64,000 nucleotides of DNA, from the NCBI GenBank assembly GCA_002102555.1, contig MCFL01000004.1, forward strand, positions 620,001 to 684,000, given 5' to 3'. This stretch comes from Catenaria anguillulae PL171. Taxonomy: Eukaryota > Blastocladiomycota > Blastocladiomycetes > Blastocladiales > Catenariaceae. The translations under genes and the position numbers were made by a program. Shown here piece after piece: positions 10,834 to 22,845 of this stretch (positions within the stretch are counted from its first letter, which is position 1; every line of letters begins with the position of its first letter). Below the pieces are notes generated by a model, which searched no databases, had not been told where the DNA came from, and saw only the letters and a program-made list of their open reading frames with translations.

Positions 10834-12151
10834 TTGATGCGTCGGGCCGTCGATGGCAGGGTTGGTAAATGACTTTCAACGTCTTGGATCTTTACTTTTT
10901 TATTCACACAACTTAACAACATATATACAAATGAAGCAGTGCATTTCAACAAGAATGTGAATGACTCGGCCGGGAAGCCACACGACGATAAAGAGCAAGA
11001 AATTAGGAGCGACAAGGGTCAAATTAGATCATTGAGGTCGGCAGTCTGCTCGCTGGACTGTTCAGGTCCAAGAATGATGCGAATGCGCTGAGCGAGGATC
11101 AAATGCAGGTCATGGCCATGGGGCAAAGAACAGAGCACCAAGTTTCGAGTGCGCATCAACCAGCAAAGCCGAGAGCAGCAACAGGAACCAAATGCAACTG
11201 AACGCCACCTCAGGGTCGACCCAAGCAAAGAATCGCACGCCCGAAGCAGGTAACATCCGAGAGCAGCTTTGAATCCACTTTCTATCATCCTCCCCTTGCT
11301 GGAGTTGTAAGGTCCAACATTGCGTCCAAAACCAAGCCACACAGCTCGATACAACCTCACCATCCGCGCGCAAAAGCGGTCCATTCCACTGCACCATTGC
11401 ACTCGAGCCCTGCGAACGCACGGCACACACACCCAGACAAGCCGCGGCTGCCGAAATCAAGTCCCACACCCAAGCCACAAGCCTAAGACCGAAACATGTC
11501 GCGCACACCCACACCGGCCGAATTGCTTGCTGTATTCGCCCTCGTCATTGGCGATCACGCCTCGGCAATAAAAAGTATCCACGAGTAGGTTTTTATCATA
11601 ACGGCCGGAGAAGGGCCGTAAACTATTAGGCCTCAAATGGGCACAAGCGACAAAGCGCAGCGAGCGGCGTGGTCGATGAACGGATCATTAAGCGTGAGCT
11701 TGGGGGGAAAGAAAATTGAAGACAGTGGGCGCAAGAGGAGGTTGAGAGACAGGCGACGGCACAGGGAGAGAGCAGGCCAGTGGAGCGTCGCCCCGAGGGC
11801 GGGCAGTTGCGGCGAGTACATAACTTGGCGCGGACTGCGTCGAGACTGTGTGCGGTGGTAGTGGTATGGCATTGTTGTGTTTCACGGAAGCCTTTGGTGT
11901 GTGATCGATGAAGGCTTGGATGGTTTGTTGTTGTTCAAGAGATGCCGGATCGAGGTGCCTTCCGCAGATCAGATCAAATCCAAAAAGTATGAGTCACTTT
12001 CGCTTCACGATCGTTTTCTTATTCGGTCAAGAGCATATAACAAATAGATCAATGCATCCGTGACAAGTGAGACATGGCACTGAGACCGGCCGAGACCAAA
12101 GGCACTCAATGAAATTCACCCGCAGTTCGCGACCGGACCAACACAGTATTC
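10834..12151. other. Intergenic stretch without a confident gene
   Basis: No recognised gene. The minus strand is open in two frames over about 11019-11514; one of them encodes a hydrophobic stretch (AFSCIWFLLLLSALL) that could be a single transmembrane helix. A start around 11560 with an intron of about 80 nt could make a small membrane protein, but I recognise no family. A hairpin-capable sequence, ACGGCC-loop-GGCCGT, lies near 11601-11619. The last 200 bp before 12152 are presumably the promoter of the CtIP/Sae2 gene. Confidence 0.35.
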
Positions 12152-15012
12152 ATGGATCCTTATCCACGTCACGGAGCAAGCAGCCCGCAACGGCCTGGCC
12201 CCGTTCCAGCACCTCATGTCCTGTCTGATCATTTGTCTGCGTCGGCGGCACCCGTCCCATTGCCACAGAGTCCTATTCCTGTTCCATCAGCGATCCCTCC
12301 ACTGCAACCACAACAACCACAACAACAACAACAACAACAGCAACAACCTCTCCCTCCACCTACGCCAACCCCCATCCCGCAACAGCCCCATCCTCATTGG
12401 CCAGCCCCACCACCTGACTCTGCGGTAACCACCCTTGGGCCGCCTGCTGCTGCTGCCGCCACCGTGCCTGTTGCAAACATTGCCAACGTGGACCAGAGGC
12501 TCACCCTCTACCAAATTTCGACCACCCAGCTAGCCGCCTTCTTCCAGCAGCACCTCGCCACCGCCAACGACCTTGTCGCTCTCGTTGCATCAAAGAACCT
12601 CGAACTTCAAGCAAAGGACAATCAGATACTCCATTTTCAAAACCAACTCGCTCACCAGCAACAGCTCGCACAAGCAGCAAACAGCAATGTGGATGCGCGG
12701 ATTCAAGCAGCCGTCACGGAAGCGCTCGCTTTGGCATCGGCCAACCCTCCGTCTGCGAACCCAGCCGCTGTCGTCCAAGAGGTGAGTGGGTGCTCGTCGT
12801 GTGCTTTGCGACAGTCACATATTGCTTCCCTATTGTACGTTCCCTCTTGCTTGCCATGCACACGACCGCCATATTCTTCGTTAACGCATCTTTTGTGTCT
12901 GCGCGCAGGAAGGAGCTGGGCGACTGCAAATCGTCAAACACGGACCTGCAAGCAAAATGCGAAAAGTACGTTTATGACCCACACCCTTGTGCGATTCGCT
13001 CAGCTCACGCATTCGTTGTTCACATCTACAACAGGCTCCGTTCCGAGCACAAACACATGAAGACCGCAGCACACAAGTACCGCACACGCTCACTGGCCTC
13101 GGAGGACAAGGCAAAGTCCAGCGAAGCCATCCGATTTACTCTTGTCCAACAATCGGCCGCCCTCGAGGAGGCAAACAAGAACCTCGCCGCTCGCCTCGAC
13201 GCAGCTGAGGCACGGGCTCGTGACCTCGATGACAAGCTCAAGGCGCAAGAAACGGTCAACGCCGAGTTGGTCGATCAGCTGCACGCGTTCGCAAGGGAGG
13301 CCGGGTTGGCCGTGGCGATTGGCATTGCAGACAAACTTGTCGTTGATCGCGCGCCGGTTGTGGATTCAGCGAATTCCGGCCGGGGTGAGCAAGCGGCCCC
13401 ACAGCCGCAACAGCCGCCAGCGATTGCCGGGGTTCAGCAAGCAGATCCATCGATACCCCCACCTACATCTACCACTTGCTCCAATCCAGACCCAACCATT
13501 GATCCTCCCCGCCCCGATCTCGTCATCGTCGACGACTCGCCCATGCCCAATCCTGCTCCGTTGCAACCGCTCACATCTTCCGCGCTCCCCGACTTTGCCT
13601 CTGCGCCCCCGCTACCACACTCGGACCCACCCGCGCCGCCGGCTTCTTCTCAGACACAAGACGCCATCATGCACGAAATCCGCTCGCCCGCATTCGACCA
13701 GCCTGTGCAACATGACGCAACCAACCTTGCGCCACCCGCGCGCCCATTGTCACCCATTGACGTGACTTCAAGTCCAATCATTTCAAATTTGGATTATGAC
13801 GACGACGTGGATATGGATGTGGATCCAGCTGCGTTGGCAACGAGTAGTGACGAGATGGATGTGGAAGCTGCGGCAACAGCGTATGGGTCGGACGACGTGG
13901 ATGCGAGCCGCAAGTTGCGCCAGGCGACATTGACGCAAATGCAACGGGATTGGGTCGCGAGCAAGTCCGCAGTGGGTGACAGCTCGCCGGCCAAGAGCAA
14001 GCGGAGACACGAGCACATGGATGCATTTCCCCCAGGTGCGGCGGCGGCAGCTGTGAACGACGCGGAAGTTGTCGCGTCCGCAAAGCAGCTCTCGCGCGAA
14101 ACTGATACGAGTATGCCAGAATCGCCGTCATCGGCAAAGAAGCGGCGCACAGGCGCGACATTGGATCCAGCTCCGCCAGTATTCGTTCCCGTCAAGATCG
14201 AGTACACGTCGCGTGGTGGCCCGATATCCCCCACCACGGCGTCACGCCGCGTCACCATTATCGACCCAATCCAGCGCCGCAGCGCCTCGCCCATATCTCG
14301 ACACCCCCCTGCCGCATCCACGTCACCTGCCCCCGCACCGCCCAAGCCGCGCAGAGGTCTCACGTTTGGCGCCACGTCCAAGTCCACGTCGGCCGCAGCC
14401 ACACCAAAGCAAGCACCCGCTGTCAAATACAACCCGGTCGTGCGGTCCAAGGAAGCACGCAAGTCCATGCACGGCACCGACTGTCCTTGCTGCAAACCCT
14501 TCTTCACTGCCGCATACCCGGACCCCGAGGTCGCTGCGCAGCGGATCCAGCAAGTGTCACGGCATCGATCCATGCATCAGGTGAGCAGCACGCCCGATGG
14601 GTTTTGGGACATTGGGTTTCCAGAGACGCAGGAGGAGGAGCGTGAGCGGCGAGAGCGAAAGGAGCGCGAAGAGCGTGAGATACAGGTGCGCCGGCGGGCC
14701 CGGCCGAACCAGGGTGCAGGAAACAGCATGAACGACGCGGAAAATCAAAAGGCAGGCGAGGGGCCCGCAATGAGTGAGGACGGCGAGTCGGAAGTCGGGT
14801 TGGGTGCGCCGCCTCCTGGCGCAGTGCCAGAACACCTGCGGCGGCCGCACCCTTGTTTGCGGGCGCAATGCCGCGTAGATCAAAGACGAGCGCGACTCCT
14901 CAGCACGGCGCAGGAACCCCGGCATCGGCGACAAAGCCTAAGGTCTATGTTGCGCGCAAGGGAACACATATATTTTGAGGCTGTGCTGTGTGTTAATCTT
15001 TCCATGTATTAA
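12152..15012 (+). CDS. SAE2: DNA end-resection factor CtIP/Sae2/Ctp1 homologue
   Basis: Exons 12152..12834, 12909..12965 and 13035..~14978/15012, about 940 aa. The N-terminus is Pro/Gln-rich with a CAG/CAA-coded Gln run near residues 55-65. Residues about 120-390 are coiled coil (oligomerisation in the family). A long disordered middle ends in the diagnostic Sae2/CtIP C-terminal domain: KYNPVVRSKEARK, DCPCC, an RHR motif, then STPDGFWDIGFPETQ. In the family this domain stimulates the Mre11-Rad50 nuclease, and the TP in the last motif is the CDK-site position. The reading frame probably slips near 14840 (one base missing): the alternative frame ends naturally in TKPKVYVARKGTHIF with a stop at 14976..14978, while the uncorrected frame runs to 15012. 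Introns are 74 and 69 nt, both with GTACGT donors. Confidence 0.8.
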
Positions 15013-15257
15013 TAATCCCTATCCCCATCGGTGCATGCGGCGTATTGATCCTTTGCCGACAAGCGACAGGTCAAAGAAATGAGAAAGCGGCAATTGGCAA
15101 CGACAAACGAGAACAAAATCAAAGCAAGAATCATTGTACACAAAGCATCGCCTCAACCACGGCAGAGAAACAGATTCACAAGACTGCAGATGGCCGAGTG
15201 AACTCTCACGCCATCTTCCCTACAATCCAAATGGAACAAAAGAACATCAATGCAACC

Positions 15258-18200
15258 TCAATACATCCTCACTAACCTCGCAACTTCCTCGACCGTCAAC
15301 TCGCCCTCGCGCTTGCACTCTCCGCCACCCGCATCACGAGCTCGCCCTGGACCTCGCGCTCAAACTCGGCAAACCGCTGTACCAAATCACCATCGACGGC
15401 GCCATGCATGGCAATTACCTTTCGCGGCGAATGAAATCTGCGCCACTCCTCATATTTGAACTCGCCCACGGCCAAGACCCGCTCACTCAACACGGAATTG
15501 AGTGCAATCAACACCTCGAAATCACGGCGTCGGGTACATCGGCCACAATGCCCAAGTGGCCATTGACGGATGCGGAAATGAATCGCGGGACCACCTTGGC
15601 CTCGTCTGCCGCGGGCCGCAAATGGCCTGCGCGGAACCTGTTGATAAACTCGCCCGTGTGAATTTCCGCGGGAATCTCGAGCCGCGGCTTGAGAGAGCCC
15701 ATGGCGGCCTGGTCCTGTGCGCGACCTGTGCCGCCGTGTCATGTACACATTGTGTTCCGTGTCGGCGACCAGCGCATGGTCCTCGTCAATGGCGGCCACG
15801 GCCGTGACCCAGGACGGCGACGGGTCCTTGGCCACCACACTCAACGAGTTGGTCGCGGCCGTGTACTCGAGCACGGCCACGGATTTCATGAGGTCGCCAA
15901 CGACAATCAGGTTCCCGTGTACTTCGAGGAACAAGGCCATGATGAATCCGGCGTGGCTGCAGTTGGAGTTGAGCGCAGGCACGGCATTGGCCACTTCGGG
16001 CGTTGCGAGCGGCGTGGCTGCAACGATGGTGCGTGCTGCCGTGATTGCGGGCTGCATCATGGCCGACAGGCGCGGGAAGGAGGAAGCGCGCATGGTGTCA
16101 AAGAGGACCACGCGGTTATTGATGCCCGCAACGAGCTTGCCCGGCGCCGCTGCACCGAGCGAGGCGAGCGAGTATACGGCACCCTTGACGGTAGTTGACG
16201 ACACGAGCACGAGCGACTTGTCGACCGAGTTGATCTTGAAGAGCAGGATGCGGCCGCGGGTTGGCTCTTCTTCGCCTTCAATCACATAAGCCGTGCCAAC
16301 GGCAACCAGCAAGTTTGCATCCCTCGGATTCGCGGCATCCTCATCGTCATCCTCATCTTGGCCGCCGCCGCCGCCCAGGGCCTCTGCCTCGTCCTTGTCG
16401 CCAACCAGCCGGTGCAAACACATGCACTGGGCGCCTCATTCTTTTGCAACTGCTGGCTCGCCACACACTCCATGGTGACCTCATCGTACACCTTGACAAA
16501 TGCCTGCTCCTCGGCATACGCGTCGAGCGGTGCGGAATCATCGAGTCGCTCCGTGAGCACCACAATCGACCTCGTCGGGGCATGATGCGCAATGCGCCTT
16601 GGCATTTCGCCTCCCAGCGGATACGTTGCCACATGCACGTTTTCGACCTGATCCATGACCCGACCAAGACGCCGTCGGGCGTCGCGATAAACAACATATC
16701 AACCACGCCCACGACTACCGGATCGTCGTCGTCGCCGTCGGCCGCCGCCGCCTCGGCCGTCCGCACGGGCATGCACGTGACATGCAAGGCGTGCGACAGG
16801 TTGACGTTGGAGTAGACGAGTTTGCCGCTTTCGCTCGCGCGCAACACAATCGGGTGATCACATGCCCAAACACGTGCAACTTGCCTGCCCGGGAAAACTT
16901 TGTCAACCGGACGGGCTCGGTCCCAACACCAATCAACCTCGGCACGCCAGCGCGCACGCCACGTGTTACGGGATCCAACAAGAAGGCCACAATGTTGCCG
17001 TCGCCTCGCCCACACAGCAAGTACGTTGTGCCCGCGGCTGCACCCTCGGTGGCGGGAGCACCGCCGCCACCCCAGTGGGCAACGACAATGGACCGTGCCT
17101 CGTACTCTGCAAGCGCAATGGGATCGGGCATGGCACGCGCCCATGCTTTCCCTGCAGGTGACGTTGGCGCGGCCGACCAAAAGTACACGTACACGTCGCG
17201 GTTCCACAACGCCACGGCCGCAATCCCACGCTCGGCGTTCACATCCAAGCTGGCAATGTCTGCCTCGAACCGTTCCTGGTGCACCACGTCCACGTGACCC
17301 GCGTGCGTGTCAATGTGCAGCTGCACAATGCCCGCCTGCACGGCAACCACCACTACATTTGCCTCGGGCACCACAACGGCATGCTGGATGGTCAGGCCCA
17401 CGGCGCCGCGGCCCTCCGTATCGGGCGCCCACGTTGCTACGCCTGTAAACGTGCCGCCATCGGCACTATACTTGAACACGTATACGCCTGCGGACGTCAC
17501 TTGCACGAGCACTTTGCCACGTGCCATCCACGCGGCGGCAAGCGTCACCTGATGCGTCACCACGCCACTTGCCTCGGGCACCTCCACAATGTCCCCTTGT
17601 CCCGTCATACTTAATGCCACGGTGGCGGTCGTACCCAGCGACACAAACACAATGCCTGGTGCATCCTTGACTGGAGGGGCACTCACCACGCGCGACGGGA
17701 CCGGCGGCATGGGCACATGTGCGTGTGCGGCAATCTCAATGCCGTGCCGCACAACCCGGAGCGACCCATTATGGAAGGCCCCCGAGCAAGTGACGAGTTG
17801 CGGGGCCACCCCACCCGACGACCCGGGACTGTCCATGAGAATAAAGTCCGAGATGGGCCCGAGGTTGGCATAAGTGTCGATGGTTTGAATCATGGAGCCG
17901 GAGGGAAGTGGGGCTTCGAGGAGCCGGATCAAAGCAGAGTCGCCATAGTGTGACCCGAGGTAGGTGTAGCCGGCGTCAATGTAGGTCAGTGTTGTGCATG
18001 TTGTTGTCTTTGTGGGTGTAGAGGCGGGTACACAAAGGTGTTATTAGCCAGCCGTTGATGGAATGAGAAACAAACGAGATTAGGATGAACCGCGTACCGA
18101 TCCCATATAGTAGGCATTCAACTCGACTTTACCAGCCCCATCCCTGGCCACATGCACAAGCGTGTAATTGCCGACCAAGTCGCCAACCAGCAACTGATCG

Positions 18201-19211
18201 GGATCCACGAACGAGTACGTCTTGATCTTTGCGTCCCTGGCCAGCTTGCAGGCGGGCGACTTGACGGGCTTCTTGTCGCCGACACGTGCAAGATGGATCG
18301 GTGATCAAACACGAGCACGCCGCCAGACTGTAAAGGAACCAGCAAGTGTGCGGATTTGCTCAGCAGCACTTGTTCCATTGGTCCGGCTACCAGTTCCTTG
18401 TCGCGAGTTGAGATGGTGTAGGTGCGCAAGTGGCGGTCGCCCTTGACGTCTTGAAAGAGCACGGCAAAGGACGCGTCGGTTACCGAGGAGGAGGAGGAGG
18501 CGGGGTGTGCAAGGCACACAGCGAGAGGACGTTGAGTTCTTGCATGCGGAGCGTGAAGCGCGCAGGGACATCCGAGGGCGAGGGCACGAGGGATGAAGCG
18601 GTTGAGGTGGATGACGCGGAGAATGAAGTGGATGAGGACGGGGTGGCTTTAGCCTTGCCCTTGCCCTTGTTGTTGGTGTTGGTGTTGTTTGCAGATGTCA
18701 GGACGGGCAACGCAGATGCCGAAGAGTCCTTTGGCTTGCCCATATCGGACAAGGGCACGACGGAAAGCAACCCTTGGTACAAGACGAGGCCGACAAGCCT
18801 TGCTCGCGGGTCGACAAAGGCAAAGGCCTGATCGTCGAGCTTTCGGCCGGCACGCTCTTCAAGCGACCCAGCATGCAGAGTGACGAGCTGGTTCTTTGCG
18901 GGATCCCAGGCCAAGATGGCAAACTGGAACTTGTCCGAGACGAGGAGCAGCAGGTCGGTGGAGCGGCCGGCGGGGCGGAAGAGGTGGAGGAGGGCGATGC
19001 GGGCAAAGAGGCGCTCGGAGCACACGGGGACAATGCCGCGCGGGGTGAGGCGGAAGACGTCGAGCGCCGAGCACTTGCACACGACCAGGTTGGTGTCGCG
19101 TGGGTGGGTGAGCGAGCCCTTGGCCGAGTGCGAGACAGACGAGGGCGGCGAGGCGGTGACGAGCAGCGGGTTGAATGTTTGGATGCGTGAGTGTTGTGTG
19201 GTCACAGACAT
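15258..19211 (-). CDS. DDB1: UV-damaged DNA-binding protein 1 (DDB1), with frame breaks
   Basis: This is the scaffold that links CUL4 ubiquitin ligase to DCAF receptors; all three beta-propellers are represented. Recognisable segments in order: LVVCKCSALDVFRLTPRGI and LLHLFRPAGRSTDLLLLVSD (propeller A); GLVLYQGLLSVVPL; TYANLGPISDF and QLVTCSGAFHNGSLRVVRHG (propeller B start); KLVYSNVNLSHAL; KGAVYSLASL; FIMALFLEVHGNLIVVGDLM; and a C-terminal helix ending ELTVEEVARLVRMY with the stop at 15258..15260. One intron, complement(18008..18097), joins MGS to the LTYIDAGYTYLGS exon. The frame changes near 18500, 18300, 16870, 16630, 16420, 15750, 15530 and 15320. Seven have the sign of one missing base and one (15750) of one extra base, with no in-frame nonsense between, so sequence error is likelier than decay. 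CPSF1 and SF3B3 are paralogues; the SGAFHNGSLRVVRHG motif favours DDB1. Confidence 0.85.
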
Positions 19212-19452
19212 GATTGCGTTGTGTTTGGTTTGCTCTGTAATGATGTATGATAGTCACTCACTCAATGATCTACAAAATTTTAAGGAATGATTGTGATCGC
19301 AGTGGACAGATGTATATGTCAAAAGCGACAGGACATCGGCAGACTTGCTTTCCATCGTATCAATCATTTTTGATGAAACGGTTGTCTGTGTATAAATTTA
19401 TGAAGATTCTATTCTATTGCTTGATCAATAACCACCAACCACCAACCACACA
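19212..19452. promoter_or_regulatory. Shared divergent promoter region of DDB1 and CPSF2
   Basis: 241 bp separate the two ATGs, which point away from each other. The stretch is AT-rich compared with the GC-rich genes on both sides and includes a TATAAATT-like sequence near 19391. Its use as a bidirectional promoter is inferred from position only. Confidence 0.5.
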
Positions 19453-22300
19453 ATGAAATCACACCTCCGCGTGACGCCGCTGTCGGGCGCACGGACTCGG
19501 GGCGATCGGGACCACAACCACAACCAAGCACAAGCGCTGTGCCACCTGCTCGAGGTGGACGACGCTCGCATCCTGCTCGACCTGGGATGGTCTCCTCGCT
19601 CGACCCGCGTGACCCGCACCTCGCCCAGCTGCGCCTCCTCGCCCCAACCATCGACGCCGTCCTCCTCTCGCACGGGTCGCTCCGCCATGCGGCGCTCTCC
19701 CCTATGCCGTCCGCAAGCTCGGCCTCAAGTGCCCCATCTATGCCACCTTTCCCGTGCAGACCATGGCCAGGCACGCCGTCGTCGATGCGTTCAAGGCCCG
19801 CGACATGAACGTGGGTGGGCTACCGAGGCAGCGCAGGCGCGGCGCACACGGCAAGATCTCGACCACACCGACACAACATCAACTTGGATCTTGATTTGAG
19901 TGATGATGATGACGACGATGACGACCCCAATAGCGGCGAATCACCTCGACTCTCGCGCCGAGACATTGAATCCGTCTTCTCCACCAAACTCACTCTCCTC
20001 CGGTACTCGCAACCCTACATCCTTTCGGGCAAAGCCCAGGGCACAGTCATCACCGCTTTTGCTGCTGGTCACACGGTCGGCGGCACCCTGTGGAAAATCA
20101 AAAAGGACACCGAGGACATTGTGTATGCGGCCGACCTCAACCACCGCAAGGACGCCCACTTGTCGCCCACATCCCTCTTTATGGCATCCACCGACTCGAT
20201 CCTCCCAGCACTGCTCCGCCCTTCACTCCTCATTGCCTCGACACGCCTCCCCTCGGGCATCTCGACCAAAACCCGTGACGCTGCCCTCTTTTCATCCATC
20301 ACGGCAACCCTCCACCAAGGCGGCAACGTGCTCATCCCAACCGACGCATCCTCACGCGTCCTCGAACTCGCACACATTCTCGAAGACCACTGGCACGCCA
20401 ACGGACTCGCCTACCCAGTCGTCATTGTGTCGCACGTGGCGCCTAAAGTCATGTACCACGCCCGCGGCATGCTCGAGTGGTACGCCGATCAGCTCACCAA
20501 AAACTTTGCATCGCGACGCGTCCACGCCTTTGATTTCACCTACGTCAAGCTTGCGGGCGGATGGACCGATTTGCGCAAGTACCCAGACCCCAAAGTCGTG
20601 CTTGCAACCGATCCAGAGATGGATTTCGGGTTTGCACGTAAAGTATTTGTCGACAATTGTAACGGATCTGCGCGCAATCTCGTGGTGCTCACGCGCAAAC
20701 CTGGAGCAACCACAAATGAATAGGTCGTTGGCGAGCGTCTTGTATCAAAGCGTGTTGGCGGCGGCGGCCGAGGGCAGCGGAAACGGAAACGGAAACGTGG
20801 CTGACGAGGTGCTTGTGGACCGCAAACAAGTCAACATCAAGTGCGAAACACGCGTGGCGCTTGCGGGCGACGAGCTCGATCAGTACTGGGCACGCAGACA
20901 CGCGCGCGCAGCCGCCAAACGTGCCGAGCGGGATGCCGCGGGTGCAACCGCGGGTGGTGTGCCCAATGCCGAGGACGACGACGACGACGATGACGAGAAT
21001 GCTGACGACCGCAACGACGGCAAGCCCGATCCAGGCACGAATCAAGCGACCAGCACACCGGCCATGGCAACAGACCCGTATGCGCTGCCCGTAGCCCACT
21101 TTTCCGCATCCACATTTGACGCCCACGCCCTTGGCCGCGACAAGCCCATGAGGTTCCCGTACGTCGAGCACTGGCGCAGGTTTGACGAGTATGGCGAGGT
21201 CGTCAAGCATGAGCAGTACTTGACGGACGCAGATCGCATTGAAAAGGAGCGCGAGGCCGCGGCCAGGCGGCGCGCGGAATAGCGGCCGAGCTGGATGGCG
21301 GCGGCGGCGGCGACAGCTCTAGTGACGAGGACGGCCGTGATGGCGTGGGCGACGACGAGGAAAACGAGATGGATGTCAGCTCGTACTTGGGGTGGATGTG
21401 AAGCCGGCCAAGAAACCCTATGTCCCAACGAAAATTGTCGAGCAGGTGACCACCTTGGACCTGCACGTGCGCGTCAAGATTGTGGATGTGAGGTTTGGCC
21501 GACGCCGATGCGCTGGCACACATTCTGCCCAAAGTCCAGGCACGCGCCATTGCACTCGTGGGCGGGTCGGCCGCGGACACGGACATTGTCTTGACCGATT
21601 GCGCCTCGCCATGGATGCTCAGCAGCGGGAGGTTGGCGGCGGCGGCGCGGGAGACGACGACGCCAATGCTGCCGGGCCAGAGTTGTTTGCACCGGAAACT
21701 GGGACCGTGGTGGAGCCGCAGTCGGCGAGTTATGCGGCCGCACAGGTCAAGTTGACAGACGCCTTGTTTACGCGCATCAAGATGGTCAAGTATGGCGAGC
21801 ACGAGATTGGCGTGATTACGGCTGCAGTCAAGAACGGCGAGCCGCATGCGCCCGAGGTTGCGGCCGCCAACGAAAGCAATGGCGCAACTGAGGATGCCAT
21901 GGATGTGGACGTAAACGAGCCGGCAGACCAAGTCGCAGCAGCTGCCGCTATGCCTCCAACAAGATCCGTACCCGTGCTTGATGTGATCGATGCGCTGCAT
22001 TCACAGCGACATCCCTCTGTTGTGATTGGGACCGTTCGGTTGACGGATTTCAAGTCGGTGTTGGATGAACAAGGGTTTGCGACCGAGTTTGTAAGGGGGT
22101 GTTGGTCGTGAACGGCAAGGTTGGCGTGTACAAGGTACGATCTGCCATTCATGATTGTCCCCGCTGAAGTAGTATTGCTTGCTCACTTGCCATTCTACCA
22201 CTGCCAGAGGTCCAATGGTCACATTACGGTCGAGGGCCAAGTGTGTCCCGAGTACTATTCGGTCAGGAAGCTCTTGTATCAACAGCATGTCACGTTTTGA
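19453..22300 (+). CDS. CPSF2: Cleavage and polyadenylation specificity factor subunit 2 (CPSF100), with frame breaks
   Basis: The catalytically inactive metallo-beta-lactamase/beta-CASP partner of CPSF73 in mRNA 3'-end processing. Recognisable segments: LRVTPLSG and LCHLLEVDDARILLDLGW at the start; IDAVLLSHGSLRHAAL with no HxHxDH zinc motif, as expected for CPSF100; LGLKCPIYATFPV; FAAGHTVGGTLWKI; NVLIPTDASSRVLELAHIL; MRFPYVEHWRRFDEYGEV; KKPYVPTKIVEQV; and the C-terminal domain with HPSVVIGTVRLTDFKSVL, the last exon (22208..22300) ending YYSVRKLLYQQHVTF. The final intron 22135..22207 has a GTACGA donor. An Asp-rich run (about 19897-19926) and a second acidic insert lie in variable loops. Frame changes near 19590, 19700, 19810, 20710, 21280, 21400, 21490, 21630 and 22100 mostly have the sign of single missing bases, several in G or C runs. 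Confidence 0.85.
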
Positions 22301-22845
22301 TAATACCTTCCATCTTTCCTCTGCAGAGTGGGTATATGACTCAGGTTCGCTGATTCGATAAATAATTCGACCACTCACACTCGCAGTTGCACGTCGCCAA
22401 ACGTATATTCGGTACCTTCCCGCCGCGCGGTGCGCGTCTGCGAAACCTTGCTGCGAAATGCGGAAATGGTCGCACAATGCGATATGGACAGCCGGGTCCA
22501 CGTCACGTGCTGCAAGCGTGTCTGTTCCCAAGATGGTGTTCCCACGACGACCAGGAACATCCATTCCAGAAGGAACCTGCCAGAGGAAAGTGCAATGCTT
22601 TTTGTGATCGGCAAAGCCAGATGTCCATCGTGGGGCTCGCGACACGTGCGCACGCCCAAGCTTAGCCCACCTTGAAATTGCCGTTGTTGCCCCGGCCCTG
22701 CTCCGCCGGCCGAGAAGGAACCAAGGCCATCAAAAATTTGTTGATACATAAATCGCCACAGCAATATTAACATCCCCCGAATTCAACTACGATTCGCACA
22801 AAATCCATCGCCAGGACGCGTGATAGATCATTACAACGTTCTACC
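22301..22845. other. Intergenic stretch with an unresolved minus-strand candidate
   Basis: On the minus strand an ATG at 22753 opens a short reading frame (MYQQIFDGLGSF, Gly/Gln-rich) followed by a plausible intron of about 94 nt (GTGGGC...CTGGCAG) and further open sequence down to about 22375. I recognise no family in any continuation, and the plus strand is also open. The last ~90 bp are presumably the promoter of the next gene. Confidence 0.3.

Noticed and set aside
15258-22300. Treating DDB1 and CPSF2 as pseudogenes or as several small genes
   Set aside because: Family sequence continues across every break in a new frame with almost uniform sign of change and no nonsense mutations, which fits missing bases better than decay or separate genes.
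22375-22775. A small Sm/LSm-type gene
   Set aside because: Individual frames look superficially protein-like, but no Sm1 or Sm2 motif can be assembled with consistent splice phases on either strand.
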